Shown here in pieces: positions 12,563 to 23,639 of a stretch of DNA of 64,000 bases. Location of the stretch: the NCBI GenBank assembly GCA_940671915.1, contig CALNVZ010002974.1:22015642-22079641 (forward strand), given 5' to 3'. How positions within the stretch are numbered: the stretch's first letter is position 1; each line of letters opens with the position of its first letter. Source of the DNA: Paracentrotus lividus. Taxonomy: Eukaryota; Echinodermata; Echinoidea; Camarodonta; Echinidae. Both the position numbers and the translations under genes were made by a program. The notes below the pieces were generated by a model, which worked only from the letters and a program-made list of their open reading frames with translations, had not been told where the DNA came from and made no database searches.

Positions 12563-14200
12563 TGCACCATTCTTAAGTTCAATGTATTGTCTTCATTTGA
12601 CCCCAAATTTAATACAAAAGAGGCACGTATGGTGAGATTGAAAATTTGCGCAAATCAAAGTAACGCACTGGTTAGGGTAAGTCTCATGCTTGAGAGATTT
12701 CTTGAATGAAAATTAACAGAGAAAATTAAAGAACTGCAAATAATGAACCATCAATTTGGCGCAAATTGCTTTTGACCGTTAATTTCAAACTCTTCTTACT
12801 CATCCATGCACAGCTCTTTTGTAATGAAACTGTTGTCAAAAGAAAGAAGAAACAAATTAACTTAAAAATGGTGCCTTTAATATTTTCATTATTTGCTTGC
12901 ATTTATAGAGAAAAATGACTGACCATTTGGGTTTCACTTTTTCCAAGACGCACTGTACATGTATACAGTACATATGCGTTATCCAAAAGTTATTACATTG
13001 TAATCATAAATATTGCTTGCTAAAGATGTATAGTTTCTTTAGTTTCAGAACCTTGTTTATTTTGCCTATAGTCAATGAAGATGAACGGTAAATGACAAAA
13101 CACAATTAAAAGATAGGCAGTATGCAGAATTAAAACAAAAAGAAGCAAAAAAACAAACAAACAAACAAACAAAAATAGCATCGTTAAGGATAAAACATAA
13201 ACCGCCATTTTGGACTGCAATAAAAGTTCACTCATTAAATGTATCAGCAACGATGCTCATTAATATTTCATGTTTTCGTCGTGAGCTCGCGCTAATTGGA
13301 TAGATCTTACCGATCAAGATTCGATCGAAATATTTGTCAAACTTCATTATAAGAAATAAAATAAAACGACAACAGACATGGGAATCACATGGGCGTGATT
13401 AACACGCCCTCCACATGGACACGTCCGCATAAGAACAATTATAATTAATCCCATTCTTTGTCCATTGGTTAATGAACGTCCTTACGTTAATAGTGTCTTT
13501 GGATTCTCTGATGAATTGAATGTTTAATAACGAGCTATTAGCGAAACAATAAAATCAATTTGATATGGTCTGTGGTTCTTAAATAATAGGGTGTTTAAAA
13601 AATAAAGAGTCAATGGCCCAGTCACATACCTAGACCATCAGGAAATATTCTTATGATATTTTGTTCGTTTATTAATTTTATGCTGCATGAAAGCAATTTC
13701 TTTCAAATATTTCGAAATTTGAAACGTCCACTTTAAACGAATCATTAAATAGTTTTTATTTTAAGATGGGTTATAATATTTTATAGTATTGTTGAATCTC
13801 AAAATGTGTATTTTTGAGGTCATATCGATCTACTTTCTATCTTTCATGTCAATTGTTTATCACAATAAATAAGAAATAAATTGATTATTGTGCATCCCAC
13901 TTTACGCAGTGGTGCTCAGTGATATGCATGACATCGAATATTTAAAATCATTGGGAATAAGAATCATACTTCCAAATATTATGATTTATACTGATGACGA
14001 CAGTTTCTGCAAGGTCACAAACTAATTTTAAAAGGTCGGGTTAGATTTTCTTGAGACGCTGTGTACATAATTAACAAAGTCACACCCAGAATAATGAGGC
14101 GGAGTGTAATGTATATCATATATACTCGCACAGAGGTCATCCTCTAAAAGCCTTGTGCGCATGTGCAGACGAGCATGATCGTTTGGTGGAATTCATTATC
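12563..14200. other. Mostly unique-looking intergenic DNA
   Basis: I found no exon. An (aaac)n run lies near 13151-13172. The block lacks the poly-G and GC-rich repeat words common elsewhere, and it lies directly upstream of the candidate leader exon at 14240. Confidence 0.4.
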
Positions 14201-14205
14201 ACGAT

Positions 14206-14212
14206 TATATAA
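14206..14212 (+). promoter_or_regulatory. Candidate TATA box
   Basis: TATATAA lies about 30 bp before a pyrimidine-flanked tcatta initiator-like site (about 14241) and about 135 bp before a strong splice donor. I propose it as the promoter of the plus-strand GPCR; this is inference from spacing only. Confidence 0.35.
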
Positions 14213-14239
14213 CATTTGGATTTTGAAAATACGAATCAC

Positions 14240-14346
14240 TTATCATTAAGCCCTTCAAGAAGATTTCAATTCAAGAGAGTTCTCCAAAGAAAATTCAAAT
14301 TTTCCGAGACATATCCTGACTGGCTTCAATCAATAGATATTGCGAG
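14240..14346 (+). other. Candidate non-coding leader exon of the plus-strand GPCR
   Basis: A TATA-like box, an initiator-like site and a strong donor (tgcgag|gtaagaaa, donor G at 14347) lie in the spacing expected of a first exon. The GPCR coding exon begins after an acceptor at 21868, so this exon would leave a 7.5-kb intron. No coding potential is claimed. Transcript evidence would be needed to join the two. Confidence 0.33.
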
Positions 14347-14698
14347 GTAAGAAATTTTCTTTTTATTTGTTTTCTCTTTTATTTTTTTTTTTCAAATCTT
14401 ATTATTAAAGAGCATTAAAACAATTTCAATCGGGTTAAAAATATTTTGTAACTTGCCTACATTATGCTAATTATTGTTATCCATTTTAAAACAAAATGAG
14501 ACGTGATTCAAAGACCATCATCTGAATAGGGTTTTGTTTAATGCCTGTTTCAAGCACTTTTACAAAGATATTTATAGAGATATTTATAAAAAGTATCTTT
14601 GTATTTATGATGTTTGGACATCTACAGTGCATTGTTTGTACGAAAATTGAAATATTATGGTTTAATAAAAAAAAATACTTGTACATTGATTGCACTTC

Positions 14699-14726
14699 AA
14701 AAAAAAAAAAAAAAAAAAAAAAAAAA
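14699..14726. repeat. Poly-A tract
   Basis: About 28 A residues. It could mark a decayed retroposon end, but no body or target duplication was recognised. Confidence 0.8.
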
Positions 14727-15049
14727 GATTCCTGCAATAACTTCCGTGCTACATTTTATATATTTGAATATAATTTAACGTTCACATATCATGCCTATTT
14801 GATTCTTGCAACCATGTGCTTTTTCAATACAGTTATATTTGAACATTATTTTCACATTGCTTTGTTCATCGCAGCAAATAAAGTCAGATTTAAAGGCCAA
14901 GAGTTGTTTCTAAACCAGTTATTTGAAAACTAAATTTAAAAGTTAAGATTAGAATAATAGATCTGATGGTAATCTTATAACGTATCATTCGATTCTCCTA
15001 CAAAGAATAATTGTGATTATTACTGTTAACAGCATAGGCCATAGAGTTA

Positions 15050-15760
15050 TCAGGGGCGTAGACAGCGGGGGGGGGGGCTGGGGGATGCATCCCCCAACTC
15101 AAAAGGTGGGGGAATGGCATGTACAAACATTCCCCCACCTTTCACGGGTGATATGTATTTTTTTTAAAAGCTGAAATAGGCTTTGCACACTGCGTTTTTT
15201 CTTACATGGAGCTCAAAAATTTTCGCTCGCCTTCGCGCTCGCATATATCATTATCATCAAATGCAATTTCTACATCTATTATATTTTGTATTTATATTTA
15301 TACTTATTCTATTGTTTGCAGGGAAATTCTATTTGTTTTCTTCCTAGAGCTCTAATTCTATTAGTCAATTTACATATTTGTTTTAATTGTATTCATACTT
15401 ATAATTGTATTTTTAAATATTATATTATTTGCAGAGTGAACAAATTATTAACATAAAATAAACGGTCTAACCCTTAATTACTAGAGGCGTATGCAGCTCT
15501 CAGCGTATTTTGCACAATAACCCTCTGCTCCTCTCCTCTCCCATCCCCTCGGGTCCGACGTATTTGTTTACCTTCGTGTAAATAATTAATAAAATAAATG
15601 CAAATGTCAGTTCATTTAGCCTCAAACATTCTCTTCTCGCATGGAATTTTAATTTTGTGAGACGGAATTTGGCACAGGCTCGAAAATTTCTTCAGATTTT
15701 TAGCTCGCGCTTTGCGCTCGCTTAGAATTAAGTAGGCCTTGTAGGCTTAGAGGAAATAAA
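15050..15760. repeat. Decayed dispersed repeats with poly-G and tcgcgctt-type words
   Basis: A caggggcgtagacagc start followed by a G run (about 15067) and the words tcgccttcgcgctcgc (about 15228) and agctcgcgctttgcgctcgc (15702) are shared with the repeats at 19, 46-48 and 52 kb. Confidence 0.6.
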
Positions 15761-16219
15761 AAGTTGGCACATAAATAAGTACTGATGGTACCTCCTTATA
15801 GTAGGGCATGTTTGTGTAGGGGAGACCGGGGATGGACGTTACAAAATTCACATTTTGGGCCAGATAATTTCTAATGAAAGAACTCACGCACTCCATCTTG
15901 GGTCGGTAGTTAGCCTATTATGCTGGCTAAAACCTGAGGCATATAAAACTTGAAAAACATGTAAACACTAAATTAACTACAGCTTAATTAGTGAAGACAT
16001 TTTTTTTTTGTAACAACCTACCCCGTATACGGGGTAAATTGTTACAATATGTACACTCTAAAAACCGAAGTGTGTTTTTTAGCTCTTCAAGTGCTGAAAT
16101 CAGCACTTTTTAGGTGCTTGCATAGTGACTGCACTCAAAGTGCTGTTTAACTGCACCTAAAGTGCTGTTTTAGCACTTTCACGTGAGCTGAACTTTCAGC
16201 AAAAATGGGCAAAAACGGC

Positions 16220-16311
16220 GTGACTTCGTTGGGATTCGAACCTGGGTCCCCTGCATGAGAAGCGCTGACGAGCACGTTAGACCAATTCACATCTCACGGT
16301 TGCTAGGCAGA
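16220..16311 (-). other. tRNA-like sequence (pseudogene or SINE-type)
   Basis: Read on the minus strand it holds an A-box-like ttggtctaacgtgctcgtcagc region (about 16275) and a canonical B-box/T-loop core ggttcgaatccc (about 16232-16243). Acceptor-stem pairing is not convincing, so I do not call a functional tRNA. Confidence 0.5.
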
Positions 16312-16387
16312 TCATATTGTTGCATGATGAACTTTCTTAAAATTTGCCATAATCATCTACTATGCTGTCATAATTAAAGCCAGTTAG

Positions 16388-16470
16388 CGAGATCTCCGTT
16401 GGTCTATTGGTAACGTCAGCGGTACTCTTCCATGTCAAGGTGAACCCGGTTCGAATCCCATACCGACCTT
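16388..16470 (+). other. tRNA-like sequence (pseudogene or SINE-type)
   Basis: The A-box-like segment ttggtctattggtaacgtcagc (about 16399) is followed by the B-box core ggttcgaatccc (16448-16459). It mirrors the copy at 16220-16311 in opposite orientation. Stem pairing is too poor to support a functional tRNA gene. Confidence 0.5.
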
Positions 16471-17269
16471 GAACATTTTTTGTTAATAAATTAGCACTTG
16501 GGTAAGTGCTAAAACAGCACTTCAGGTGCTGATTTAGCACTTCAAGTGCAGTCACAATACGAGCCCCATAAATTAGCACTTCAGTTTTTAGAGTGTAAAC
16601 ATACGGGGTAAGTTTGACAATGTGTAAATCTCTTTTTACCATATTTTTGTTTCAACTTTCCAGTTTCTTGGCATCGTTAACAGTAGATCAAGTAGAGCTC
16701 TAGAATAGACAAAGTAATAATAGAAACATAAAAATATTAACACCTGAAAATTGAGACACAATGTAATTTTACATATGTAATGTAATTGGGGTAAGTTGTT
16801 ACATCGACATGGGGTAGGTTGTTTCCAACAACCTACCCCATGGGTGATTTTACACACACAAAATACAACTTAAGCACAGCCATTAGGCAGAATTACATGG
16901 CATGGCTAGGGGGTATATTAGTGACATACATGTACTATATTTACAATACCAGGCTATCATCAATGCGCCTTCAGTTTTAAGAGCTATCAAAAATTTCAAT
17001 TTTTGTCAAAAATTTACTTTGAACTGTAAAAATGGTTTTTGTTGATTTACTTTTTCATAAAACAAACGGAGAAACCTCACGACCGGCAGTTCATCACAGC
17101 TATGTGTAGGCTGTATATATATGCCAGTTAGCACATCCTCTCTTGTTCCACTTAGCACATTGAGAGCTGTAACAACTGACCCGTGTAACTTCCATCCCCG
17201 GTCTCCCTACTTTCGTTGAAAATCAATTAGGTATTCAATTTTTTTGTATTATGCGCAAGATTTGGTTCA

Positions 17270-17400
17270 TATAGCCTCAACATTTTCCGCTCGCGCTTTC
17301 GTGCTTGCCTGGAATTGTATATTTGCTGAGGAATTTTTGCGCAGATTCCCCCAAATAAGACTATTTTGCCCCTTCTTTGTGTGTATACCTACCTACCTAC
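17270..17400 (+). repeat. Dispersed repeat flanking a long-TIR element, copy 1
   Basis: The stretch from the cctcaacattttccgctcgc word through attttgccccttctttgtgtg recurs at 18510-18610 on the other side of the element at 17574-18474. Confidence 0.65.
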
Positions 17401-17573
17401 CACCTACCAGGTCGGCTAAACTGCCGAGACCTAGTATAGTACGAATCCTCCAGTTATCTCTGTCGTGGCATGCAGTTCTTCAGCTCATCTGTTCCAACTA
17501 CTCCAGCATCGATTTCATGATGTCTAGTAGGTCTCTTTGCGTTTTCTACCACGCACCCGATGATGTCCATGTA

Positions 17574-18474
17574 CGAGTGAGTCAAAAAAAACTTTACACC
17601 TAGAAAAATGTCAATAAAAAGAAAACCATTTATAAACTCCAAATTATTTTACATATTCTGAACGAGTAACCCCTCCAACATCTTCTTGGTACATTTTTGT
17701 GTGGTATGTCTTTACGCTTGGATGAACACGACGCATTGTTTGCGAACATGTCAATTTCGGATTGTGCCAGAATGGGAGTAAAATCAAAACACAAAAAAGC
17801 TAGAAAAAAGCAACTTCATCCTGATTAAAATAGCATAACTTTTTAACGAAAATGTCTTCCGCTTAATAACTTGGCAGGGATGTTTGGTAACATATTGACT
17901 ACAATTTTGTATGAAATGAGAGATAGATATGTAGAGTCAGGCATGAGTGAGCAACACGTCGTATTTTAAGTCTGGAGGTTTATTGTTGTTTGCATTTGTC
18001 TTTTGATATCTTCGTGCTTATTTAACTCAAAGAGCATATTAATATCACTTTGCAAAGTATTTAGGAACCTTATTTAGTCGTCATGCAATTTGCTCTTTAA
18101 TGTGTACTCATCGTGCATTATTTTCACGAGTCAATCTAATTTCATAGCAAAATGTAGTCAATTTGTAAGACACCCTGCAAGCTATTTAGCGAAAGACATT
18201 TTCGTTAAAAGTTATGCTATTTTAATCAGGATGAAGTTGCCTTCTCTAGCTTTTTGGTTGTTTTGATTTTACTCCCATTCTGGCACAATTCGAAATTGAC
18301 ATGTTCGCAAACAATGCGTTGTGTTCATCCAAGCGTAAGACATCCACACAAATGGTACCAGAAGATGCGGGAGGAGTTACTCTTTCAGAATATGTAAAAT
18401 AATTTGGGTTTTATAAATTGGTTTTCTTTTTATTGACATTTTTTCTAGGTGTAAAGTTTTTTTTGACTCACTCG
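17574..18474. mobile_element. Long-terminal-inverted-repeat element, about 900 bp
   Basis: The first ~300 bp and the last ~290 bp are inverted copies: CGAGTGAGTCAAAAAAAACT at the left, with agttttttttgactcactcg at the right. Matching continues through the ccagaatgggagtaaaatc and gattttactcccattctgg segments. The ~310-bp centre is single-copy. No transposase is encoded. Confidence 0.88.
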
Positions 18475-18504
18475 GTATATATATATACAAGAAATACCTC
18501 TCAC

Positions 18505-18612
18505 TTACCTCAAAAATTTCCGCTCGCCTGGAATTAAATCTTTGCTGAGGATATTCGGCGCACCCCCCTCCCCAAATGGGTCTATTTTGCCCCTTCTTTG
18601 TATGTATAGATA
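18505..18612 (+). repeat. Dispersed repeat flanking a long-TIR element, copy 2
   Basis: Near-copy of 17270-17400, including tttccgctcgcctggaatt and tattttgccccttctttgta. Confidence 0.65.
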
Positions 18613-18959
18613 AAAGAACTCCTCTCACTTACCTTACATTGTGTGTGTTAACATGGTTAAGGGGATTTTAATATTTTAGTTACCCGAAATTTGTAATTTG
18701 AACATCTTTTATTATTGGCAATATAAGTCTCTGGACCACGAATCATACCACCACGTTCGAGGACTGTCTCGCCACGTGAGTGTTATATAGCATTTAATAA
18801 TTAAATTTAAGTTTGCTCTATGATAATAATACAATCAGGGCGTAAATCCGTGGTCGAGGATTGGGGAGGGGGGGGATGGGCGAATATATTTGCCAACTTG
18901 TCGCGTATCTTGTTTCACATATTAAATACACAAAGAAAATTTTTAATACCCATATATAT

Positions 18960-20150
18960 AGCAGAGGCGGCGGACGGGACGGATTTGAGAGGGAAGGTGC
19001 GAATAGAATTTGTCTTTGAATGTATGCTTTAAGCTTTATGGCGGTCTTGATTACTATTCATTTATAGTAATAAAAAGGTAATGCGAGCGCGAAGCGCGAG
19101 CCGAAAATTTAAGCTAAAAATTGAGATATTTGTGCATTAAATCCCTATTTAGTATCTCGAGCGCGAAGCGCGAGCCGAAAATTTTAAGCTGAAATTGGAA
19201 ATATTATTTTGTGCATTACAGATCCTATAGTATCCGCGTGTGCGAAAAAAAGGGGGACACTGAAGATCAGAGGCATAGACCTAAAGAGAAATGTAGGGGT
19301 TACGAAGAAAATTTGTCTCGAATCTATGCTTTTAATAATCTTGATGGCTACCTTGATTACCGTTAATTTTAGTAATGGAAAAAGTAATGCGAGCGCGAAG
19401 CGCGAGCAAAAAAAAATTAAACTAAGAATTTGAGATATTTATGCATTGTAGATCCCATTTAGTATCAGCTTTGCGCGAATCGTGAGCCGAAATTTTTTAG
19501 CTCAAAGTTTGAGTTAATTGCATTGGCCGCGGTGCCGCGGGTGCTAGGGGGGCTGCAGCCCCTCCACTTTTCCCAGCAAACGTGCACAAAATGACCATAG
19601 CTTTTGATTCTCAGCCTGTTCTGCCCCTCCACTTTCAAAAACGCTCCGCGGTCCCTTGATTGTGCGTGATAAACCCTATCGAGTATCCATTTTGAAGATA
19701 CATTTTACTGCTTTGTACAGCGATAAAAAAAACAAATCCACAATCTTTTCTATGAAAATTTTGTGGGCTGGAGCCCGAAGCCCTCCACAACCTTGCCCGC
19801 ACACAAATACATTAATATTTTTGATTGTCGACAACACCCTTTAATAAGGTTTGTCAGCAGACGAGGGTATTGGATCCAACCATTTTACACTTAGTCTATT
19901 GTTTGTTATTTAGTGCGAGGTCGCATAGCGACGAACAAGAAAATTTTCGGTTTTTGGAGTTAAAAAGTGGCACTTTTTAGTATTAAAAGCGCTATTTTAA
20001 CCAATAACACTATTATCTAGTGTATTTTTTTTTTCATTTCTTTCTTGAAATCTGGGGGGGGGTGGATGTTTGTACAGGCCATCCCCCCCTCTCAAAATCT
20101 GGGGGGGGGGGTGTATCCCCCCCCCATCCCCCCGGGATTTTATCGCCCGT
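18960..20150 (+). repeat. Repeat with array of gagcgcgaagcgcgagcc words
   Basis: It begins near gcagaggcggcggacggg, which resembles the terminus of the intact element at 52341. Units spaced irregularly by about 75-230 bp start with the GC-rich word at 19083, 19157, 19385 and a degraded 19470; each is followed by aaaattt(t)aagct and a tttagtatc-like end. It ends in poly-G/poly-C DNA (20053-20138). Confidence 0.7.
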
Positions 20151-20779
20151 GAATACAATAGTTCATTAACTTGGTCAAATGCTCAAAATATGATTTCGAA
20201 TCATTTATAAATTAATTGTTTTTCCTATGATTTGGTATTTTTCCTTCAAACAAAAAAGTTATAGCTCAATGATTATCATAGCTGGACTCTCAATTGTTTG
20301 ACTCTCAATACTTGGGGAAAAAACCCACACATATTCATTTATTTATTTATTTATTTGTTTGTTTCATGGTGCTCAAGTGCTCATTGTGTGAAGACATATA
20401 AAAACTTGAAAAGGGGTCAATAAAGATTTGAAAATAATCAAATAATAATTCAAAATTTGTGAGTTTTTGAAAGTTGCGTTTATTGATGACATTAAAAAAT
20501 CTCCCTTTGGCATCGCGCTTCACGTGCATAATGATCAATAATTCTCAATGACATTGTACAAAAATACACAAAACATCCTTTCTTCTCCGGTTATGTAGCC
20601 GAATTCAAAATCGTATTTTTTTAGTCTTTTTGTTTAAACATAATTTAAATTTCCAGAACATATGATAAATATACATGTATTGATTAGAAAATAATTTAGA
20701 GTAGGAAACAAGATGCGTCATATGCAATACGTAACAAGAAAATAATGGTGCATGCACCTGTCGAGCAGTGGAAATGTTT

Positions 20780-20945
20780 ATACATTGTACATGTAGTTCC
20801 GCGACTTGGAAACATCTGATCTCATTAGTCGCGGGAAAATCGAATATGTTCATATCTTTGAGACTTTTTCCATCTCGGAGACGTATCTGAGATGTCTTGG
20901 AATCTCGGAGACGTCTCCGTGTCGTCCAATAATTTTGTTCCATTA
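20780..20945. repeat. gagacgtctc-family repeat
   Basis: Repeated tctcggagacgtctccg-type palindromic words mark this family; other copies are at 31620, 35727, 38945 and 51425. Confidence 0.6.
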
Positions 20946-21399
20946 ATACAGATAATTTATGATTGTATGACAGAAAATATTCATTATTTAGACATGATAG
21001 CTTCTTATTTTTGTCAGAAAGCAAACTGAAAACTAGTGAGATGCTAACTGTCTTGGTAGGGGAAAAAAAGCTATTAATTAATATACCATGTTTTCTGTCA
21101 TAGAGAAATAGATGAATGGAAGAGGCTTGACGCAAAGATTATAATTCTATTGACGATTTCTATACCTTAATGTGTTTTGATCACAGGCGTCGTGTTAAAT
21201 ATATATTTCTGTAACACTGATTGGGATTTTTGTTAAAAAAAGTTCAGCATTAAAAATTTCTCAATTTCAATGGCCTATGTCTTGAAAATTGCTAGATCGG
21301 AAATTATGTACAAAAATATCAATTTTCTAAGTTGTGGCTGAACTTTCAGCCTTACCGAATTATATTTTTGTCCGGTGTGATCTCAAATTTCAAATACTA

Positions 21400-21885
21400 A
21401 TAATGTTTCACTATCCTTCTCACATCGGTTTCTTTGTTTTTTATTGTTTTGTTTTGTTTTGTGCTGTTCACAATATTCAAATTGTTCCTATTTTCTCTTT
21501 GACTGTCCATGCAATTATTGTGGCTGCTTTGTTTTTATCAAAATTAGCACATTTAATTCCCTAGACAACTCAAACTTATCAATTTGGTCGCTTTAACAGT
21601 TTCAATGACCAGTATATATTTCTTTTTTTTTAAATTATATTCAATTTGGCGTTGACAATAAAATCTGTTTCTTTTATTCTTGTTGTTTTGTTATGTGTTT
21701 CTTCCCGACACAATCATTCCTATTTTTCTCCTCGATTGTCTTTGCTTATATTGAAATGAAAATATTATTATCCAACTCAATCTTGTCAATTTGATCCCCC
21801 TTATGATATCAATTACCAGCATAATGTTTATTTATCTTTATTTATTTATTTTTTATCATTATATTCAGTTTGGCGTTGACAATCA
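21400..21885 (+). repeat. Diverged tandem duplication upstream of GPCR exon 1
   Basis: Two ~240-bp units share a cctattt(t)tctc...gattgtc run, a caattaccag/caatgaccag word and the segment attatattca(a/g)tttggcgttgacaat, at 21631-21660 and 21858-21883. In the second unit the change caa to cag creates the acceptor AG at 21867-21868 before the GPCR start codon. Confidence 0.55.
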
Positions 21886-21894
21886 TTGTTAACG

Positions 21895-23632
21895 ATGAAG
21901 TCTCCGTATGGGTCTCGGATGTTACGGCTGTACATCATTATTGCATCAGGACTCCTGACCACTCAACCCTATACCAATGCTGACGGGTTGGGACTCTTGG
22001 AGCCAGAGAATACGACCATGATTACTGATGAGATGGTGAGTGAAGTCATGATTGATGACGGTTCTGAGCCGGATTGGGCTTGGTACCCAATGGCTTGGGA
22101 ATGGTGGACGATCGCACAGGTCATCTGCGCCGTGCTGGGTGTTCTCGACAACGGAATCGTCATCGTCATCATCTTTCAGCGTGTAGAGAAGAACAGATCG
22201 ACGGATACCTTGATCGGGGCATTGGCTATAGCAGATCTTCTAACCTCCATATTCCTCTTTCCGATCCCTTGGGCTAAGAATGTCCCACCAACCATCCTTG
22301 GCAAGATGTATTGTAAATTGCTTTATCCAGGGTTCGCTCTTTGGTTGTGCATCACCGCATCCACCTATATCCTAATGTTAATCTGCATTGAGCGTTACAT
22401 CGCCGTGGTTCACCCTCTCTTCTTCAATCGAGTCTTCACCAAAAAGAAGGTATCCATAGGGGTTGTGCTACATTTAGAAAATTTTCTTCCTTAAAAACAA
22501 GAAAAGTTCCTGCAGCAGAGTTCTCGAGAACACCGTATTTACTACAAATTTTGCAGTGAATATTACAGTATAAATTGGTATACGAGGAGGTGAAAATTTA
22601 CCAAATTTTCTTTTTTTGCAAAAAGACTTATCTCTGTTAATTTGCAAGAAACACTTTCCCCTCTATAAAATACTATTTTTTCAGAATAAATTCTGCATTT
22701 TTTTTCTCCTAAAAGAAACGAAAAATGCCTTGCCAGAGAGCTCGAGAACACAGTAATCTTACTGCAATTTGGGTTAACACAATTTTACAGTTGAGAGAGA
22801 GAGAGCCTTTAGTATCTAGATACCAGAAAGATGGTATTGATGCGGTAATGGTTGGGTATGTATTTACAAATTTCCTGTAATAAAAAGCGCGTTTCCTTTT
22901 AAAAACAACTCGTTTCTGTTAAATTTCAGAAAATTTCCCGTAATAAAGTTACACAGAACTATATTTTCATTCATAATACAGAACGGTTCTGTATTTTTCT
23001 GTCGTAAAATCTTCTGTTTTTTTTAACAGTGTATCATCTGGCTCTTCTCCTTTGCGCAGTGTTTCTATGCCCTATTCATTTTCTTCTACGATGATAGCAT
23101 TAGTTACTGCAATATCCCTAGTGACACTGAAGTTGGTCGCCAAGCCAAGGCCTTTACCGCCTTGCCATCCGCTTAGCAATCCCCGTATCCTTCATGGTTA
23201 TAACCCAAGTCGTCATCATCAGTGCACTTCACCTTAATCCAAGAGGTTCCATGCATGACGGTGAGGCTAACCCACAGTATCTTTCCATCTCACGGCTCGT
23301 AACAACGTCATCAAGATGATGTTGATCGTTGTCCTGGTGTACGTAATCACCTGACACCCAACCAGATTGCTTATCTCTGCTTCAATCTTGGTTACATCAG
23401 TTCATCCTACGAGGAAAAGTCCACTTCACAGGAGGCCTGACGGTATTTGCTTCCTCAATTCCTGTGCTCTAACCCGATCATCTACACATCCAAGCATCCA
23501 GAGTTCCGTAAGGCTTTGAAGAATCTCTTCACGTGCTCCAAAGTAGAGAAAGCAGCATTATTTGAGGTCAAACATGAAGTCAAGGGATCTCTTAATGCAG
23601 CCACTGTTAAGACGAATCCCAGTAGTGCCTAA
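21895..23632 (+). CDS. Class A (rhodopsin-like) GPCR, two coding exons, second frame-disrupted
   Basis: The gene encodes a seven-helix plasma-membrane receptor of the rhodopsin family; the ligand is unknown. Exon 1 (21895-22464, 190 aa) starts at an ATG 26 bp after an acceptor, with a signal-peptide-like RLYIIIASGLL stretch, TM1 to TM3, a LAIAD motif in TM2 (residues 110-114), Cys140 at the top of TM3, and ERY (166-168) in the DRY position. TM1 has GVLDN where family members usually have G-N. Exon 2 (23030-23632) carries TM4 to helix 8, including TPNQIAYLCFNLG in TM6 and NPIIYTSKHPEFRKALKNLF, which spans NPxxY and helix 8. At least five indels break exon 2 (near 23155, 23297, 23353, 23420 and 23445-23470), yet conserved residues continue in another frame after each. 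It is about as similar in layout as a recent paralog of the minus-strand GPCR at 37571-38785. It may be a pseudogene or a gene hit by base-calling errors. Confidence 0.85.
22465..23029 (+). other. Intron of the plus-strand GPCR, repeat-derived
   Basis: Splicing gtt|gtgcta to ttttaacag|tgt joins VSIGV to CIIWLFSF, matching the paralog VSMWVVFIWVASF with no length change. The paralog has no intron here. The interior holds two diverged copies of a gag(t/c)tcgagaacac...ttactacaa motif (about 22520 and 22738), and ends in a ttctgttttttttaacagtg terminus typical of an inverted-repeat element. Confidence 0.7.
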
Positions 23633-23639
23633 AGGGGCT

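Larger units (their letters stand above)
16054..16595. mobile_element. Nested MITE carrying two divergent tRNA-like sequences
   Basis: Ends CACTCTAAAAACCGAAGTG and CACTTCAGTTTTTAGAGTG are inverted and flanked on both sides by TA (16052-16053 and 16596-16597). Sub-terminal regions are built of agtgctgaaatcagcact-like palindromes. Two tRNA-like sequences lie inside as inverted arms. Confidence 0.88.
15817..17210. mobile_element. TIR element with internal ggggtaagttgtta hairpin words
   Basis: The left end TAGGGGAGACCGGGGATGGA and the right end TCCATCCCCGGTCTCCCTAC are inverted repeats. Inside, the terminal theme recurs as palindromes: taacaacctaccccgt/acggggtaaattgttaca at about 16011-16046 and further copies at 16602, 16787-16810 and 16812-16848. 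A second element (16054-16595) is nested within. No transposase frame is present. Confidence 0.85.

Noticed and set aside
16220-16470. Two functional tRNA genes
   Set aside because: B boxes are good but acceptor and anticodon stems do not pair well, and both lie within a transposable element.
15817-17210. Autonomous transposase or reverse transcriptase in the TIR elements
   Set aside because: I found no DDE/D-like or YxDD-type context in any frame of these intervals; all look non-autonomous.
17244-17603. 119-aa open frame near the long-TIR element
   Set aside because: It crosses a dispersed repeat and the element boundary at 17574, so it is not one gene.
20605-21135. 176-aa open frame on the minus strand
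   Set aside because: It runs through a gagacgtctc repeat and AT-rich DNA, has no recognised domain, and no splice or promoter support.
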